From contig JACCQO010000011.1 of the NCBI GenBank assembly GCA_015709205.1, positions 36,102 to 100,101 on the forward strand: a DNA stretch of 64,000 nucleotides, read 5' to 3'. The position numbers and the translations under genes were made by a program. Below, piece after piece: positions 34,798-44,346 of the stretch (positions within the stretch are counted from its first letter, which is position 1; every line of letters begins with the position of its first letter). The notes under the pieces were generated by a model. The model was not told where the DNA came from. It saw only the letters and a list, made by a program, of their open reading frames with translations, and ran no database searches. Origin of the DNA: Desulfovibrionaceae bacterium. Lineage in GTDB: Bacteria > Desulfobacterota > Desulfovibrionia > Desulfovibrionales > Desulfovibrionaceae.

Positions 34798-35168
34798 GTT
34801 GTTTCCTCCTTGAAAGAAAATGGCGTCCTTGCCGTGTTGGTTTCCAGGTCCCGTGCTCCGGGGGCCCGCTCCTAACGAAGACCGCCTTGGAAGCGGTTCC
34901 CCCCCATTCCTGCCCCTCTGATCGTCCCCCTTAAAAAAAACTTAAGGGTTTATTTAGACATATTAACTTCAATAATTGCATTGTGTTATAGTACAATTTC
35001 AAAAAAAGATTCGCGGAGGAACAGGGAAAAGCGCCCGCCTTGAACAGATTGGCACGAAAAAAAGCTCCCGGCCGGGGGGGAAGCACGGCAAGGCAGGTCC
35101 GGAAGCGGGGCGGTTCGGAGGAGCGGAGGGGGAAAGGCTTGCGCGAACGGTCGTCGTTGGCGAGGGGC
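34798..35168. other. Flagellin leader and AT-rich interval
   Basis: This 371-base interval holds the flagellin leader and its sigma-28-type promoter (34919-34945), then an AT-rich patch at 34950-35020 that may aid the promoter. A small palindrome, ATTGT-N8-ACAAT, lies near 34987-35004. No gene is seen. Confidence 0.6.
34919..34945 (-). promoter_or_regulatory. Sigma-28 (FliA) type promoter of flagellin copy 1
   Basis: On the minus strand TTAAGTTT (34938-34945), an 11-base spacer, and GACGATCA (34919-34926) match TAAAGTTT-N11-GCCGATAA at 7 and 6 of 8 positions. The leader would be about 114 bases, nearly the same as for copy 2. Confidence 0.75.
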
Positions 35169-36044
35169 TCAGCCGTGCAGCAAATCGCGCAGGCGGCGGC
35201 GGGCGTCCTGCGGGTCCAGGCCCCGGTTCGCGGCGATGGCCGCAAGATTTTCTTCGGCGTCCGAGGGCCGCAGGTAGAGCGGCTCCACGGGCTCGTCGGA
35301 ATAGGCCGCTTCGGCCGCGGCCTCCAGCAGGGCGGCGCAGCCCGGGGTCTCCAGGGCCCCGTCCAGGCGCACGACCCCGGCCAGGCGCTCGCGGAAAAAG
35401 ACGGCGTTGCGGCGCAGTCCCGTGCCGAGGACGAACACGGCCGGGGCGGCTTGCGCGTTCTCCATCTCGGCCGCGGCCTCCTCCAGGTTCGCGGCGCGGG
35501 GCCCGGCCAGCGGTGCGGGCCTGCGTGGGGCGAAGTCGAAGGGCTGGAGATAGACCTGATTGCGCCGCGAGTGGGTGCAGACGTAGAGCCGCGCGCCGGG
35601 CGCGGGCGGCGGGCCCAGGCGGCGGGCGTTGCGCGCCAGCAGGGCCATGTGGTCCAGCCCGGCCATGGGCGCGCCCGCGGAAAGGGCCAGCCCCAGGGCC
35701 GTGGCCAGCACGAGCCTGAGGCCCGTGAAGCTGCCCGGCCCGCGCACGCAGGCCACGCCGTCCAGGTCCTCGGGGCGCACGGCGCAGCGGGCCAGGGCGT
35801 CGGCCAGCAGCGGGGCGAGGAACTGCATGGCCCGGCCGGGCACCACCCATTCCTGGAAGAAGAGCGGCAGCACGGCCGGGGGCGCGGGCTCATGGCCCGC
35901 CGTCACGCCCTTGGCCGCGTCCGGTGCGGCGCAGCGCGCCAGTCCGATCTGCAGCCGCTCCTCCGCGCCGCCCAGCGCGAGCAGCAGCCGTTGGCCCGCG
36001 GGCTCGCCGGGCCTGGGGCTAGGAGAAGATCCGGGCGATGTCAT
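35169..36044 (-). CDS. tsaB: tRNA threonylcarbamoyladenosine biosynthesis protein TsaB
   Basis: Scaffold protein that works with TsaD and TsaE to make the t6A modification at position 37 of ANN-decoding tRNAs. The 291-residue protein has the ASKHA-like fold marks of TsaB: RLLLALGGAEERLQIGLA at the start and DLDGVACVRGPGSFTGLRLVLATALGLA in the middle, the most conserved part of the family. It is longer than E. coli TsaB (231) through an extended C-terminus. Its start at 36044 overlaps the rseP 3' end by 26 bases. It is the last gene of the uppS-cdsA-dxr-rseP-tsaB set. Confidence 0.9.
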   Translation of the reverse strand: MTSPGSSPSPRPGEPAGQRLLLALGGAEERLQIGLARCAAPDAAKGVTAGHEPAPPAVLPLFFQEWVVPGRAMQFLAPLLADALARCAVRPEDLDGVACVRGPGSFTGLRLVLATALGLALSAGAPMAGLDHMALLARNARRLGPPPAPGARLYVCTHSRRNQVYLQPFDFAPRRPAPLAGPRAANLEEAAAEMENAQAAPAVFVLGTGLRRNAVFFRERLAGVVRLDGALETPGCAALLEAAAEAAYSDEPVEPLYLRPSDAEENLAAIAANRGLDPQDARRRLRDLLHG

Positions 36045-37083
36045 TGTAGAAGGCCAGGGCCATGAGGGTGAGCAGCAGGAGCAGGCCCACGCGCGTGGCC
36101 AGGTCGCGCACGCGCTGGCTGATGGGCCGGCGGAAGACGATCTCCATGGTGAAGAAGAGGATGTGTCCGCCGTCGAGCACCGGAATGGGCAGGAGGTTAA
36201 GCAGCCCCAGGTTGACGCTGATCAGCGCGGCCAGGGCCAGGACCGAGCCCACGCCCTGCTTGGCCTGCCTGGAGACGAGTTGGGCGATGAGGATGGGCCC
36301 GCCCACGGTCTCCAGGGGAATGATGCGCTCGATGATCTTCTGGAACCCCTGGGCCGTGATGGAGATCATCGCCCAGGTCTGCTCCAGCCCGGCCACGGCC
36401 GAGGAGGAGCCCGTGAGCGGGACGTTCACCGTCTCGCCCGCGGCGTAGATGCCGATCAGCGGGGTGCGGATCTCCTCGCCGAAGATGTTCTTGCGCACGT
36501 CCAGCTCGGGGCGGACCTGCACCGTGAAGGAGCGGCCGTCGCGGCGGATGTCCATGGCCAGGGTGCGGCCTTGGCTGCGCTGGATGGTCTCCGAAAGGTC
36601 GCGCCAGTAGGCGATGGGCGCGCCGTCGATGGCTGTGACGGAGTCGCCGGGCTCGATGCCCGCGGCCATGGCCGGGCTGTCCGCGCGCACCTGGCCGATG
36701 ACCGGCAGCAGCTCCACCTGGCCCTGGGCCCAGAGCAGCCCCCAGTAGATCAGCCAGGCCAGGAGCAGATTGAAGAGCGGCCCGGCCACGGCCACCAGGA
36801 TGCGGTGCAGGGGCGGGCGGCGGAAGAAGGAGGAGTCGGGCCCGAACTCGGCGGGCGGCTCCTCGTCCTCGCTTTCGCCGACCATGTTCACGTAGCCGCC
36901 CAGGGGGATGGCCGAGAGGCGGTATTCGGTGTTGCCGATCTTCTTCCAGAGCAACCGCCGCCCGAAGCCCAGGGAGAAGGTCTTGACCCCGATGCCCAGG
37001 AGCCGGGCGGCCAGGAAGTGCCCGAGTTCGTGAAAAAAGATCAGTCCGCCGAGGACCACGATGACCGCGATGGCGCCGAGCAT
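36019..37083 (-). CDS. rseP: Site-2 intramembrane zinc metalloprotease RseP
   Basis: Cleaves transmembrane proteins such as anti-sigma factors within the membrane. The 354-residue protein has the zinc motif HELGH at residues 18-22 in the first membrane segment, a second segment near 95-115, a periplasmic PDZ domain with GIEPGDSVTAIDG, and the NLLPIPVLDGGH motif in a later segment, which supplies the third zinc ligand. One PDZ domain is evident instead of the two in E. coli. It sits ten bases downstream of dxr, the common bacterial order. Confidence 0.96.
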   Translation of the reverse strand: MLGAIAVIVVLGGLIFFHELGHFLAARLLGIGVKTFSLGFGRRLLWKKIGNTEYRLSAIPLGGYVNMVGESEDEEPPAEFGPDSSFFRRPPLHRILVAVAGPLFNLLLAWLIYWGLLWAQGQVELLPVIGQVRADSPAMAAGIEPGDSVTAIDGAPIAYWRDLSETIQRSQGRTLAMDIRRDGRSFTVQVRPELDVRKNIFGEEIRTPLIGIYAAGETVNVPLTGSSSAVAGLEQTWAMISITAQGFQKIIERIIPLETVGGPILIAQLVSRQAKQGVGSVLALAALISVNLGLLNLLPIPVLDGGHILFFTMEIVFRRPISQRVRDLATRVGLLLLLTLMALAFYNDIARIFS

Positions 37084-37092
37084 ATCGTTCCT

Positions 37093-38388
37093 TTACGGGG
37101 CGGTGCGTTCCGCCCGGGCTATCCATTCCCCGACCGTGCGCCGGGTGGCCGCATCCAGGGCCTGAATGGCCGCAAGGTCCGCCGCGCCGGAGGAGACGTC
37201 CATCTCGTCCAGGGCGCGGCCGATGAGGGCCGGGATGTCCAGGAAGCGGATGCGGTCCGCCAGGAAGGCGGCCACGGCCGCCTCGTTGGCCGCGTTGAGC
37301 ACCACGGGCAGTTCCGGCCCTCCGGCCAGGGCGCGCATGGCCAGCTGCAGACACGCGAAGGAAGATAGGTCCGGCTCCTCGAAGGTCAAGGTCCCGGCGC
37401 GCACCAGGTCCAGCGGCTGCATGGAGAGCGGCAGCCGGTGCGGGAAGGACAGGCAGTAGGCGATGGGGATGCGCATGTCGGGCGCGCCCAGGTGCGCCAG
37501 GAACGAGCCGTCGCGGTAGTGCACCAGGGAGTGAACGATGGACTGCGGGTGCACGACCACGCCGATGCGCTCCAGCCCCACGCCGTAGAGGTGGCAGGCC
37601 TCGATGACCTCCAGCCCCTTGTTCATCAGCGTGGCCGAGTCGATGGTGATCTTCGCGCCCATGGACCAGTTGGGGTGGTTGAGGGCCTGCTCGCGCGTGA
37701 CCGAACCCAGGAAGCCCAGGTCGCGGCCGCGGAAGGGCCCGCCCGAGGCCGTGAGCACGATGCGCTCCACGTCGGCCAGGTCGTGCCCGGCCAGGGCCTG
37801 GAACACGGCGTTGTGTTCCGAGTCCACGGGCAGGACCACGGCCCCGGAGCGGCGGCAAACGGTGCGGAACAGGTCGCCCGCCAGGACCAGGGATTCCTTG
37901 TTGGCCAGGGCCACGACCTTGCCGGTCTCGGCCGCGGCCAGGGTCGGCGCGAGCCCGGCCGCGCCCACCTGGGCGGCCAGGACCATGGCGGCGTCCGGGT
38001 GCGTGGCCATGGCCACGTAGCCGTCCTGGCCGGTGACGATCTCGGGCCTGTACCCCGTGGGCAGCAGGGCGCGCAGCCGGTCCGCGGCCGCGCCGTCCAG
38101 CGCGCCGAGCAGGCGCGGCCGCCACACGGCCGCCTGCGCGGCCAGACGCTCCATGTTGCGCGCCCCGGCCAGGCCGACCACGCGGAAACGCTCCGGATGC
38201 TCGGCCACGACCTTCAGGGCCGAGACGCCGATGGAGCCCGTGGAACCGAGGAGCAGGAGCGGACGCGGCCCGCGGTCGTCCAGCAGGGGGCTGTGCAGGG
38301 GCGAGATGTAGGCGGCCGCCGGGCGGGCGGCGGAAGCGGCGTCGGGGCGGGCGTCGGCCGGCGGCGTGGCGGGGCTAGAAGAAGACAT
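37093..38388 (-). CDS. dxr: 1-deoxy-D-xylulose 5-phosphate reductoisomerase
   Basis: Converts DXP to 2-C-methylerythritol 4-phosphate with NADPH, the committed step of the MEP isoprenoid pathway. The 431-residue protein begins with about 40 extra residues, then the NADPH motif LLLLGSTGSIGVSAL. The catalytic metal and substrate loops appear as LPVDSEHNAVFQAL and ASGGPFRGRD, and the flexible loop contains HPNWSMGAKITIDSATLMNKGLE. The start at 38388 overlaps cdsA by 14 bases; a shorter start is possible because the first residues are poorly conserved in the family. Products feed UppS in the same operon. Confidence 0.96.
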   Translation of the reverse strand: MSSSSPATPPADARPDAASAARPAAAYISPLHSPLLDDRGPRPLLLLGSTGSIGVSALKVVAEHPERFRVVGLAGARNMERLAAQAAVWRPRLLGALDGAAADRLRALLPTGYRPEIVTGQDGYVAMATHPDAAMVLAAQVGAAGLAPTLAAAETGKVVALANKESLVLAGDLFRTVCRRSGAVVLPVDSEHNAVFQALAGHDLADVERIVLTASGGPFRGRDLGFLGSVTREQALNHPNWSMGAKITIDSATLMNKGLEVIEACHLYGVGLERIGVVVHPQSIVHSLVHYRDGSFLAHLGAPDMRIPIAYCLSFPHRLPLSMQPLDLVRAGTLTFEEPDLSSFACLQLAMRALAGGPELPVVLNAANEAAVAAFLADRIRFLDIPALIGRALDEMDVSSGAADLAAIQALDAATRRTVGEWIARAERTAP

Positions 38389-39190
38389 GGACGGTCCTTG
38401 CCAGGGCGTAGACCGGCGCGGCCAGCAGCAGCCCGTCGATGCGGTCCAGGATGCCGCCGTGGCCGGGCAGCAGGCACCCGGAGTCCTTGACGTCCAGGCT
38501 GCGCTTGAGGGCCGACTCCACCAGGTCGCCGATCTGGCCCGCCACGGAGAGCAGCACGCCGAGCACGATCCAGGCCCACCAGGAGGCCGCGCCCCAGACG
38601 CCCCCCACCAGCAGGCACGCGGCCACGGCCGCGCCCAGGCCGCCGAAGCTGCCCGCCCAGGTCTTCTTCGGGCTCACGGCGGGCCAGAGCTTCCTGCCGC
38701 CGATCAGGTTTCCGGCGTAGTAGGCCCCGGTGTCCGAGGCAAAGGTGGTCAGCAGGACCATGGCCGTCTCGGCCGGGCTCATGGTCACGAAGAACTGCAG
38801 CATGCCGGGCACGTAGATGAGCCCGGTGACCGTGACCATGGCCGCGGAAAAGGCCTTGGGCGTCTCCCCGGCGTTGCGCGCGGCCTGGGCGAAGGCCACG
38901 GTGTAGCCCACGCCCGTGAGCCAGAAGGCGGCCACGAGCAGGGCCAGGGCGGCGTGCGGCCTACCGCCGAAGGCCGCGGCCAGCAGGGCCGCGCCCATGG
39001 CCAGCCCCAGGATGCGGAAGAAGGTGAACCGCCCGGTGGGCCAGAACAGCGCGTAGAATTCCCAGAGCCCGAGCATGGAGAAGGTCACCACGGCGGCGAA
39101 GATGAAGGGGCCGCCCGCGAACAGGGCAGCGACCACGATGGCCGTGAGCACGGCCGCGGTGGCCAGCCGTTTGGCGTGGGATGCGCTCAT
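38375..39190 (-). CDS. cdsA: Phosphatidate cytidylyltransferase
   Basis: Makes CDP-diacylglycerol from phosphatidate and CTP in the inner membrane. The 271-residue protein has about seven hydrophobic segments and the family signature near the C-terminus (SDTGAYYAGNLIGGRKLWPAVSPKKTWAGSFGG, followed by GQIGDLVESALKRSLDVKDSG and GHGGILDRIDGL, with the paired aspartates that bind metal). The ATG at 39190 overlaps the uppS stop (ATGA) and its end overlaps dxr, so translation is coupled along the operon. Confidence 0.95.
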   Translation of the reverse strand: MSASHAKRLATAAVLTAIVVAALFAGGPFIFAAVVTFSMLGLWEFYALFWPTGRFTFFRILGLAMGAALLAAAFGGRPHAALALLVAAFWLTGVGYTVAFAQAARNAGETPKAFSAAMVTVTGLIYVPGMLQFFVTMSPAETAMVLLTTFASDTGAYYAGNLIGGRKLWPAVSPKKTWAGSFGGLGAAVAACLLVGGVWGAASWWAWIVLGVLLSVAGQIGDLVESALKRSLDVKDSGCLLPGHGGILDRIDGLLLAAPVYALARTVHVFF

Positions 39191-39939
39191 GATTCGTTCT
39201 CCCGTGCGGCGGAGGGTGCGCCGTGCTCCGGCCGGGCGCCGTAGCGCCGATCACGGCGGCCGAAGGCCGCCAAAGCCTCGTCCAGGGCCGCGGCGTCGAA
39301 ATCGGGCCAGAGGGTCTCGGTGAAGTGGAATTCGCTGTAGGCGGCCTGGAAGAGCAGGTAGTTGGACAACCGCATCTCGCCGCTGGTGCGGATGATCAGG
39401 TCCGGATCGGGCTGGCCCGAGGTGTAGAGGCGCTCGGCGATGGCCTCCTCGGTGATGGCCTCGCCCGCCAGGCCGTCGGCGGCCAGGGCGCGGGCCGCGT
39501 GCACGATCTCGGCGCGGCCGGAATAGTTCAGGGCCAGGTTCAGGATCATGGCCTCGCCGTGGCGCGTGCGCGCCATGGCGTGCTCCAGGGCCTTGCGCAC
39601 GGCAAAGGGCAGTCCCTGGAAATCGCCCAGCACGCGCAGCTGGATGGACTGTTCCACCAGGTTGTCCAGCTCGCGCTTGAGAAAGGCCACCAGCAGGTCG
39701 AAGAGAAAGCTCACTTCGTCCTTGGGCCGGGCCCAGTTCTCCTTGGAGAACGTGTATAGCGTCAGGTGGCGGATGCCGCGCTCACGGCAGGCGGTGACGA
39801 CGGCCTTGGCCGCCTCGGTGCCGGCCTGGTGGCCCTTGCTCCTGGGCAGACCCCGCTGTTCGGCCCAGCGCCCGTTGCCGTCCATGATGATGGCCAGGTG
39901 CACGGGGATGGTCCGCGGGGCGTTGCCGGGTTTTTCCAT
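39187..39939 (-). CDS. uppS: Undecaprenyl diphosphate synthase (isoprenyl transferase)
   Basis: Adds isopentenyl units in cis to farnesyl diphosphate to make the lipid carrier for peptidoglycan and O-antigen. The 250-residue protein shows the full cis-prenyltransferase set: HLAIIMDGNGRWAEQRGLPRSKGHQAG near the N-terminus, LTLYTFSKENWARP, and RTSGEMRLSNYLLFQAAYSEFHF with the C-terminal DF. An AAGG site precedes the ATG at 39939. First gene of the five-gene operon; a likely promoter is near 39990-40018. Confidence 0.96.
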   Translation of the reverse strand: MEKPGNAPRTIPVHLAIIMDGNGRWAEQRGLPRSKGHQAGTEAAKAVVTACRERGIRHLTLYTFSKENWARPKDEVSFLFDLLVAFLKRELDNLVEQSIQLRVLGDFQGLPFAVRKALEHAMARTRHGEAMILNLALNYSGRAEIVHAARALAADGLAGEAITEEAIAERLYTSGQPDPDLIIRTSGEMRLSNYLLFQAAYSEFHFTETLWPDFDAAALDEALAAFGRRDRRYGARPEHGAPSAARENES

Positions 39940-39989
39940 TGTTTAAGACCTTAAAATGATTGAACCCAAGTGTACGTTCGACCTGTGCA

Positions 39990-40018
39990 TGTGTAAAGGA
40001 TTTGGTGCACCCGGTCAA
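39990..40018 (-). promoter_or_regulatory. Weak candidate promoter of the uppS operon
   Basis: On the minus strand TTGACC (40013-40018) is followed after 17 bases by TACACA (39990-39995). The -10 is poor (three of six). It lies back to back with the flagellin copy 2 promoter. Confidence 0.35.
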
Positions 40019-40086
40019 GGACGGGAAAGCCGGCGGCGGCACCCGCCCCGCAGGGACGCGGGGCCCGAAAATAAAGGGCTCTGCGC

Positions 40087-40113
40087 TAAAGAAAAGCTTC
40101 GTTTGGACGATAG
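40087..40113 (+). promoter_or_regulatory. Sigma-28 (FliA) type promoter of flagellin copy 2
   Basis: TAAAGAAA (40087-40094), exactly 11 bases, then GACGATAG (40106-40113) match the FliA pattern TAAAGTTT-N11-GCCGATAA at 5 and 6 of 8 positions. The leader would be about 115 bases. An extra AAGGAGG at 40141-40147, not followed by a gene, is a possible CsrA-type site. Confidence 0.78.
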
Positions 40114-40234
40114 GTACCATTGCGAGGAAATCCATAACCCAAGGAGGTGCGCCCGAGGAGATATCGTTTCAGAGCAGCAGCATTCATCAACCGTTGCACA
40201 GCAAGGAAGCTGAACAACTTTCAAGGAGGAAAAC

Positions 40235-41125
40235 ATGTCCCTTGTCATCAACCACAACTTGATGGCCGCGAACGCCGCGCGCAATCTGAGCAGCGCATAC
40301 GGCAACCTGTCCGTTTCAACCCGCCGCCTCTCTTCGGGCCTGCGCATCACTACAGCGGCCGACGACGCCGCCGGGCTGGCCATCCGCGAGCTCATGAAGG
40401 CGGACATCACCGCCCTGAACCAAGGCGTGCGCAACGCCAACGACGCCATCAGCCTGATCCAGACGGCCGACGGCGCCCTGCAGGTCATCGACGAGAAGCT
40501 CATCCGCATGAAGGAACTGGCCGAACAGGCGGCCACCGGCACCTACAACTCCGACCAGCGGTTGATGATCGATTCCGAGTACCAGGCCATGGCCTCGGAA
40601 ATCACCCGAATCGCCAACGCCACGGACTTCAACGGCATCTACCTGCTCAACGGCAACCTCTCGGCCACCTCGCACGACGGGTCCGGCATGCAGGCCCAGG
40701 GCAAGCTCAAGGTGCACTTCGGCACGGCCAACGACAGCGCCGAGGACTACTACTACATCCAGATCGGCACGGCCACGGCCTCGGCCCTGGGCGTGGGCAA
40801 CCAGTCCGCCGCGGGCGCGGGCTTCTCCATCTCCACCCAGCAGGGTGCGCAGCAGGCCCTGGTGGCGCTCAACGACGCCATCATCTCCAAGGACAAGATC
40901 CGCGCCTCCCTGGGCGCCCTGCAGAACCGGCTGCAGAACACCGTGACCAACCTGCAGACCCAGGCCGAGAACATGCAGGCCGCCGAGTCCCAGATCTCGG
41001 ACGTGGACGTGTCCCTGGAAATGACCAACTTCGTGCGCAACCAGATCCTCACCCAGTCCGCGGTGGCCATGCTGGCCCAGGCCAACTCCCTGCCGCGTCT
41101 GGCCATGCAGCTGCTGGGCGGCTAA
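40235..41125 (+). CDS. fliC: Flagellin, copy 2
   Basis: Second flagellin of 296 residues, differing from copy 1 only at residues 12 (Ala), 19 (Ser) and 39 (Thr). N- and C-terminal polymerisation helices are intact, with RRLSSGLRI near residue 29 and FVRNQILTQSAVAMLAQAN near the end. An AAGGAGG site lies six bases before the ATG. The DNA from about codon 47 to the stop is identical to copy 1 in all stretches compared, then diverges abruptly past the shared stop-codon bases, which marks recent gene conversion. It stands alone between divergent uppS and convergent frr, with its own promoter and terminator. Confidence 0.97.
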   Translation: MSLVINHNLMAANAARNLSSAYGNLSVSTRRLSSGLRITTAADDAAGLAIRELMKADITALNQGVRNANDAISLIQTADGALQVIDEKLIRMKELAEQAATGTYNSDQRLMIDSEYQAMASEITRIANATDFNGIYLLNGNLSATSHDGSGMQAQGKLKVHFGTANDSAEDYYYIQIGTATASALGVGNQSAAGAGFSISTQQGAQQALVALNDAIISKDKIRASLGALQNRLQNTVTNLQTQAENMQAAESQISDVDVSLEMTNFVRNQILTQSAVAMLAQANSLPRLAMQLLGG

Positions 41126-41169
41126 CACGCGATTCAGGCCCGGGCCTGACTCAATACCGAAGAAGAGAG

Positions 41170-41204
41170 ACGGGCCGTCCGGCTGTGCCGGACGGCCCGT
41201 TTTT
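41170..41204 (+). terminator. Rho-independent terminator of flagellin copy 2
   Basis: A 14-base perfect stem (41170-41183 with 41187-41200, three-base loop) followed by TTTTT-like tract. It may also serve frr on the other strand. Confidence 0.9.
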
Positions 41205-41259
41205 ACGCGTTCGCCGCGCCGGTGCGGGCCCTGGCCCGTGTCCGGCGCGCCCCTGGGGC

Positions 41260-41814
41260 TCAGATCTCCATGATTTCCTTTTCCTTGGCCCCGAGCACCT
41301 CGTCGGCCTTGGCCACGTAGGCGTCCGTGAGCTTCTGGACCTCGTCCTGGCCGTGGCGCATCTCGTCCTCGGTCAGCTCCTTGTCGTTCTTCTTTTTCTT
41401 GAGGGCGTCGTTGCCGTCGCGGCGCACGTTGCGCACCGCGACCTTGCACTCCTCGGTGTACTTGCGCGCGACCTTGACGAGTTCCTTGCGGCGCTCCTCG
41501 GTCAGCGGCGGAATGTTGATGCGGATCAGCTTGCCGTCGTTGACGGGATTGAGGCCCAGGTCGGACTTGAGCAGGGCCTTTTCCACGTCGCCGAAGGCGT
41601 TGCGGTCCCAGGGCTGGATGGTGATGGACCGGCTGTCGGGCACGGTGACCGACGCGATCTGGTTGAGCGGCGTGGGCGTGCCGTAGTAGTCCACGCGCAC
41701 GTCGTCCACCAGGGATGTGGAGGCCCGCCCGGTGCGCAGCTTGGAGAAGTCGCGCTCCAGGTTGGTGATGGCCTTTTCCATTCTATCCTCGATGTCGAGA
41801 AGCAGAGCGTCCAT
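41260..41814 (-). CDS. frr: Ribosome recycling factor
   Basis: Splits post-termination ribosomes together with EF-G. The 184-residue protein is of normal length and has the three-helix-bundle sequence with [34 protein letters not shown] and the C-terminal [31 protein letters not shown]. It starts four bases past the pyrH stop, in the usual pyrH-frr pair. Confidence 0.98.
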   Translation of the reverse strand: MDALLLDIEDRMEKAITNLERDFSKLRTGRASTSLVDDVRVDYYGTPTPLNQIASVTVPDSRSITIQPWDRNAFGDVEKALLKSDLGLNPVNDGKLIRINIPPLTEERRKELVKVARKYTEECKVAVRNVRRDGNDALKKKKNDKELTEDEMRHGQDEVQKLTDAYVAKADEVLGAKEKEIMEI

Positions 41815-41818
41815 GATC

Positions 41819-42541
41819 TTATTCGCCTCCTTGGACTATGGTGCCGACGTCCTCTCCGCTGACCACCCGCTTGATGTTGCCGGTCTTGAAGATGTTGAAG
41901 ACCGCGATGGGCAGGTTGTTGTCCATGGCCAGGGAGATGGCGGTGGAATCCATTACCTTGAGCCGGCGCTGCAAAGTCTCGATGTAGGTCAGATGCTTGA
42001 ACATGACCGCGTCCGGGTGGAGCAGGGGGTCCTTGTCGTAGACGCCGTCCACCTTGGTGGCCTTGAGGATCGCGTTGGTCTTCAGCTCCATGGCCCGCAG
42101 CGCCGCGGCGGTGTCCGTGGTGAAGAACGGGTTGCCCGTGCCCGCGGCGCAGATGACCACGCGGCCCTTCTCCAGGTGACGGATGGCCCGGCGGCGAATG
42201 TAGGGCTCGCAGACCTCGCGCATGGTGATGGCGCTCATCACGCGGGTGGCGCAGCCCTGCTTCTCCAGCTGGTCCTGCACGCCGATGGCGTTGAGCACCG
42301 TGGCGAGCATGCCCATGTAGTCCGCCGAGGCCCGGTCCATGCCCTGGGCCGAGGCGGAGATGCCCCGGAAGATGTTGCCGCCGCCGATGACCAGGGCGAC
42401 CTCGACGCCCATGTTCACGACCTCTGCGATTTCCTTGCAGAACGTCGAAACGGCTTCGGGTTCAATACCGAATTTTTGGTCACCGGCCAAGGCCTCGCCG
42501 CTGAGTTTGAGCAGGATGCGCTTGAAACGCAGGTCGCTCAT
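41819..42541 (-). CDS. pyrH: Uridylate kinase
   Basis: Phosphorylates UMP to UDP; a hexameric amino-acid-kinase-fold enzyme, allosterically controlled by UTP and GTP. The 240-residue chain has [12 protein letters not shown] at the N-terminus, [23 protein letters not shown] and [17 protein letters not shown]. The ATG at 42541 follows GGGAGG; an ATG 12 bases upstream overlaps that site and is rejected. A terminator lies between it and tsf, so pyrH-frr probably has its own promoter in 42542-42640. Confidence 0.98.
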   Translation of the reverse strand: MSDLRFKRILLKLSGEALAGDQKFGIEPEAVSTFCKEIAEVVNMGVEVALVIGGGNIFRGISASAQGMDRASADYMGMLATVLNAIGVQDQLEKQGCATRVMSAITMREVCEPYIRRRAIRHLEKGRVVICAAGTGNPFFTTDTAAALRAMELKTNAILKATKVDGVYDKDPLLHPDAVMFKHLTYIETLQRRLKVMDSTAISLAMDNNLPIAVFNIFKTGNIKRVVSGEDVGTIVQGGE

Positions 42542-42642
42542 GGAGCCTCCCATGGTCTTAGGTGTTGCTGACGTGGGCCGCGTCCGCCGTGCGCCCGGAA
42601 ACGGATCCGACCTCGGCCGGGACGGGCCGGAGGGCGGCGGAT

Positions 42643-42666
42643 AAAAAAAACGGGCCTTGCGGCCCG
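42643..42666 (-). terminator. Rho-independent terminator of rpsB-tsf
   Basis: On the minus strand CGGGCC/GGCCCG with a four-base loop (extended by A/T pairs) is followed by eight T residues at 42643-42650, just after tsf. Confidence 0.88.
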
Positions 42667-42678
42667 TTTTCTCAGGTC

Positions 42679-43275
42679 TTATTCGGCGCCGAGCTGCATT
42701 CTTACGAACCGCCCGATCTGGATGTTTTCTCCAAGCACCGCGACCAGCTCGTTGACCAGGTCCTGGATGGTCAGCTTGTCGTCGCGGATGTAGGCCTGCT
42801 CCAGGAGGCAGACCTCCTTGTAGTACTTCTTGACGCGGCCTTCCACGATCTTCTCCACGATCTGGGCGGGCTTGCCTTCCTGCAGGCCCTGCTGGCGATA
42901 GATTTCCTTCTCGCGCTCGAGGTTCTCGCTGGGCAGCTCGTCGGGGGAGACGCACAGGGGGCTGGCCGCGGCGATCTGCATGGCCACGTTCTTGGCGAAC
43001 TCCTGGAACTTGTCGCTCTTGGCCACGAAGTCCGTCTCGCACTTGACCTCGACCATGACGCCGATCTTGCCGTTGGAGTGGATGTAGTTGCCGATGACGC
43101 CTTCGCTGGCCTCGCGGTCGGCGCGCTTGGCGGCCTTGGCGATGCCCTTCTTGCGCAGCCAGTCGATGGCCTTCTGCTCGTCGCCGCCGCTTTCGGCCAG
43201 CGCCTTCTTGCAGTCCATCATTCCGGCTCCGGTCTTGTCACGCAGGGCTTTGACCTGCTGTGCGGAAATGGCCAT
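42679..43275 (-). CDS. tsf: Translation elongation factor Ts
   Basis: Nucleotide exchange factor for EF-Tu. The 198-residue form, shorter than E. coli EF-Ts (283), is the type common outside the gammaproteobacteria. The N-terminal UBA-like helices ([28 protein letters not shown]) and the core [14 protein letters not shown] are present. It starts 48 bases after rpsB, the standard order, and ends before a terminator. Confidence 0.98.
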   Translation of the reverse strand: MAISAQQVKALRDKTGAGMMDCKKALAESGGDEQKAIDWLRKKGIAKAAKRADREASEGVIGNYIHSNGKIGVMVEVKCETDFVAKSDKFQEFAKNVAMQIAAASPLCVSPDELPSENLEREKEIYRQQGLQEGKPAQIVEKIVEGRVKKYYKEVCLLEQAYIRDDKLTIQDLVNELVAVLGENIQIGRFVRMQLGAE

Positions 43276-43323
43276 GTCTCGTCGTCCTCCTGAAAGTCTG
43301 TGGAATCTCTTCGTGATCCGGGG

Positions 43324-44154
<831 letters not shown>

Positions 44155-44184
44155 GGAAAGACTCCTTTGGGTTTGGGTGTCCTC

Positions 44185-44238
44185 CACCGTGGCGTAAGGC
44201 CCTCCGACCCGAAGGCACCCGGGAGCCGAACCACGGTG
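44185..44238 (-). promoter_or_regulatory. Hairpin in the rpsB leader
   Basis: Perfect eight-base arms (44185-44192 and 44231-44238) enclose a 38-base internal region, ending 17 bases upstream of the rpsB ribosome site. There is no T tract, so it is not a terminator. S2 represses its own operon through the leader in other bacteria, and this is the natural candidate site. Confidence 0.4.
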
Positions 44239-44346
44239 TGTGTGGTTGCGAAGCAGGTCTGCATAGACCATTTCGCGCCGGTGCGCAAGTGCCGCGGCGC
44301 GGATTTTTCCGGCCCGGCCGCGCCGGCTCCGGCCCGTTCGCCGGGC

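Noticed and set aside
35049-35066. Sigma-54-like TGGCACG element
   Set aside because: The GC element that should follow is off by one base and TTGC is absent, and no gene starts downstream on that strand.
40147-40234. Small leader peptide before flagellin copy 2
   Set aside because: A GTG touches the AAGGAGG at 40141 instead of standing at proper spacing, and the frame runs on through the flagellin gene in the wrong frame.
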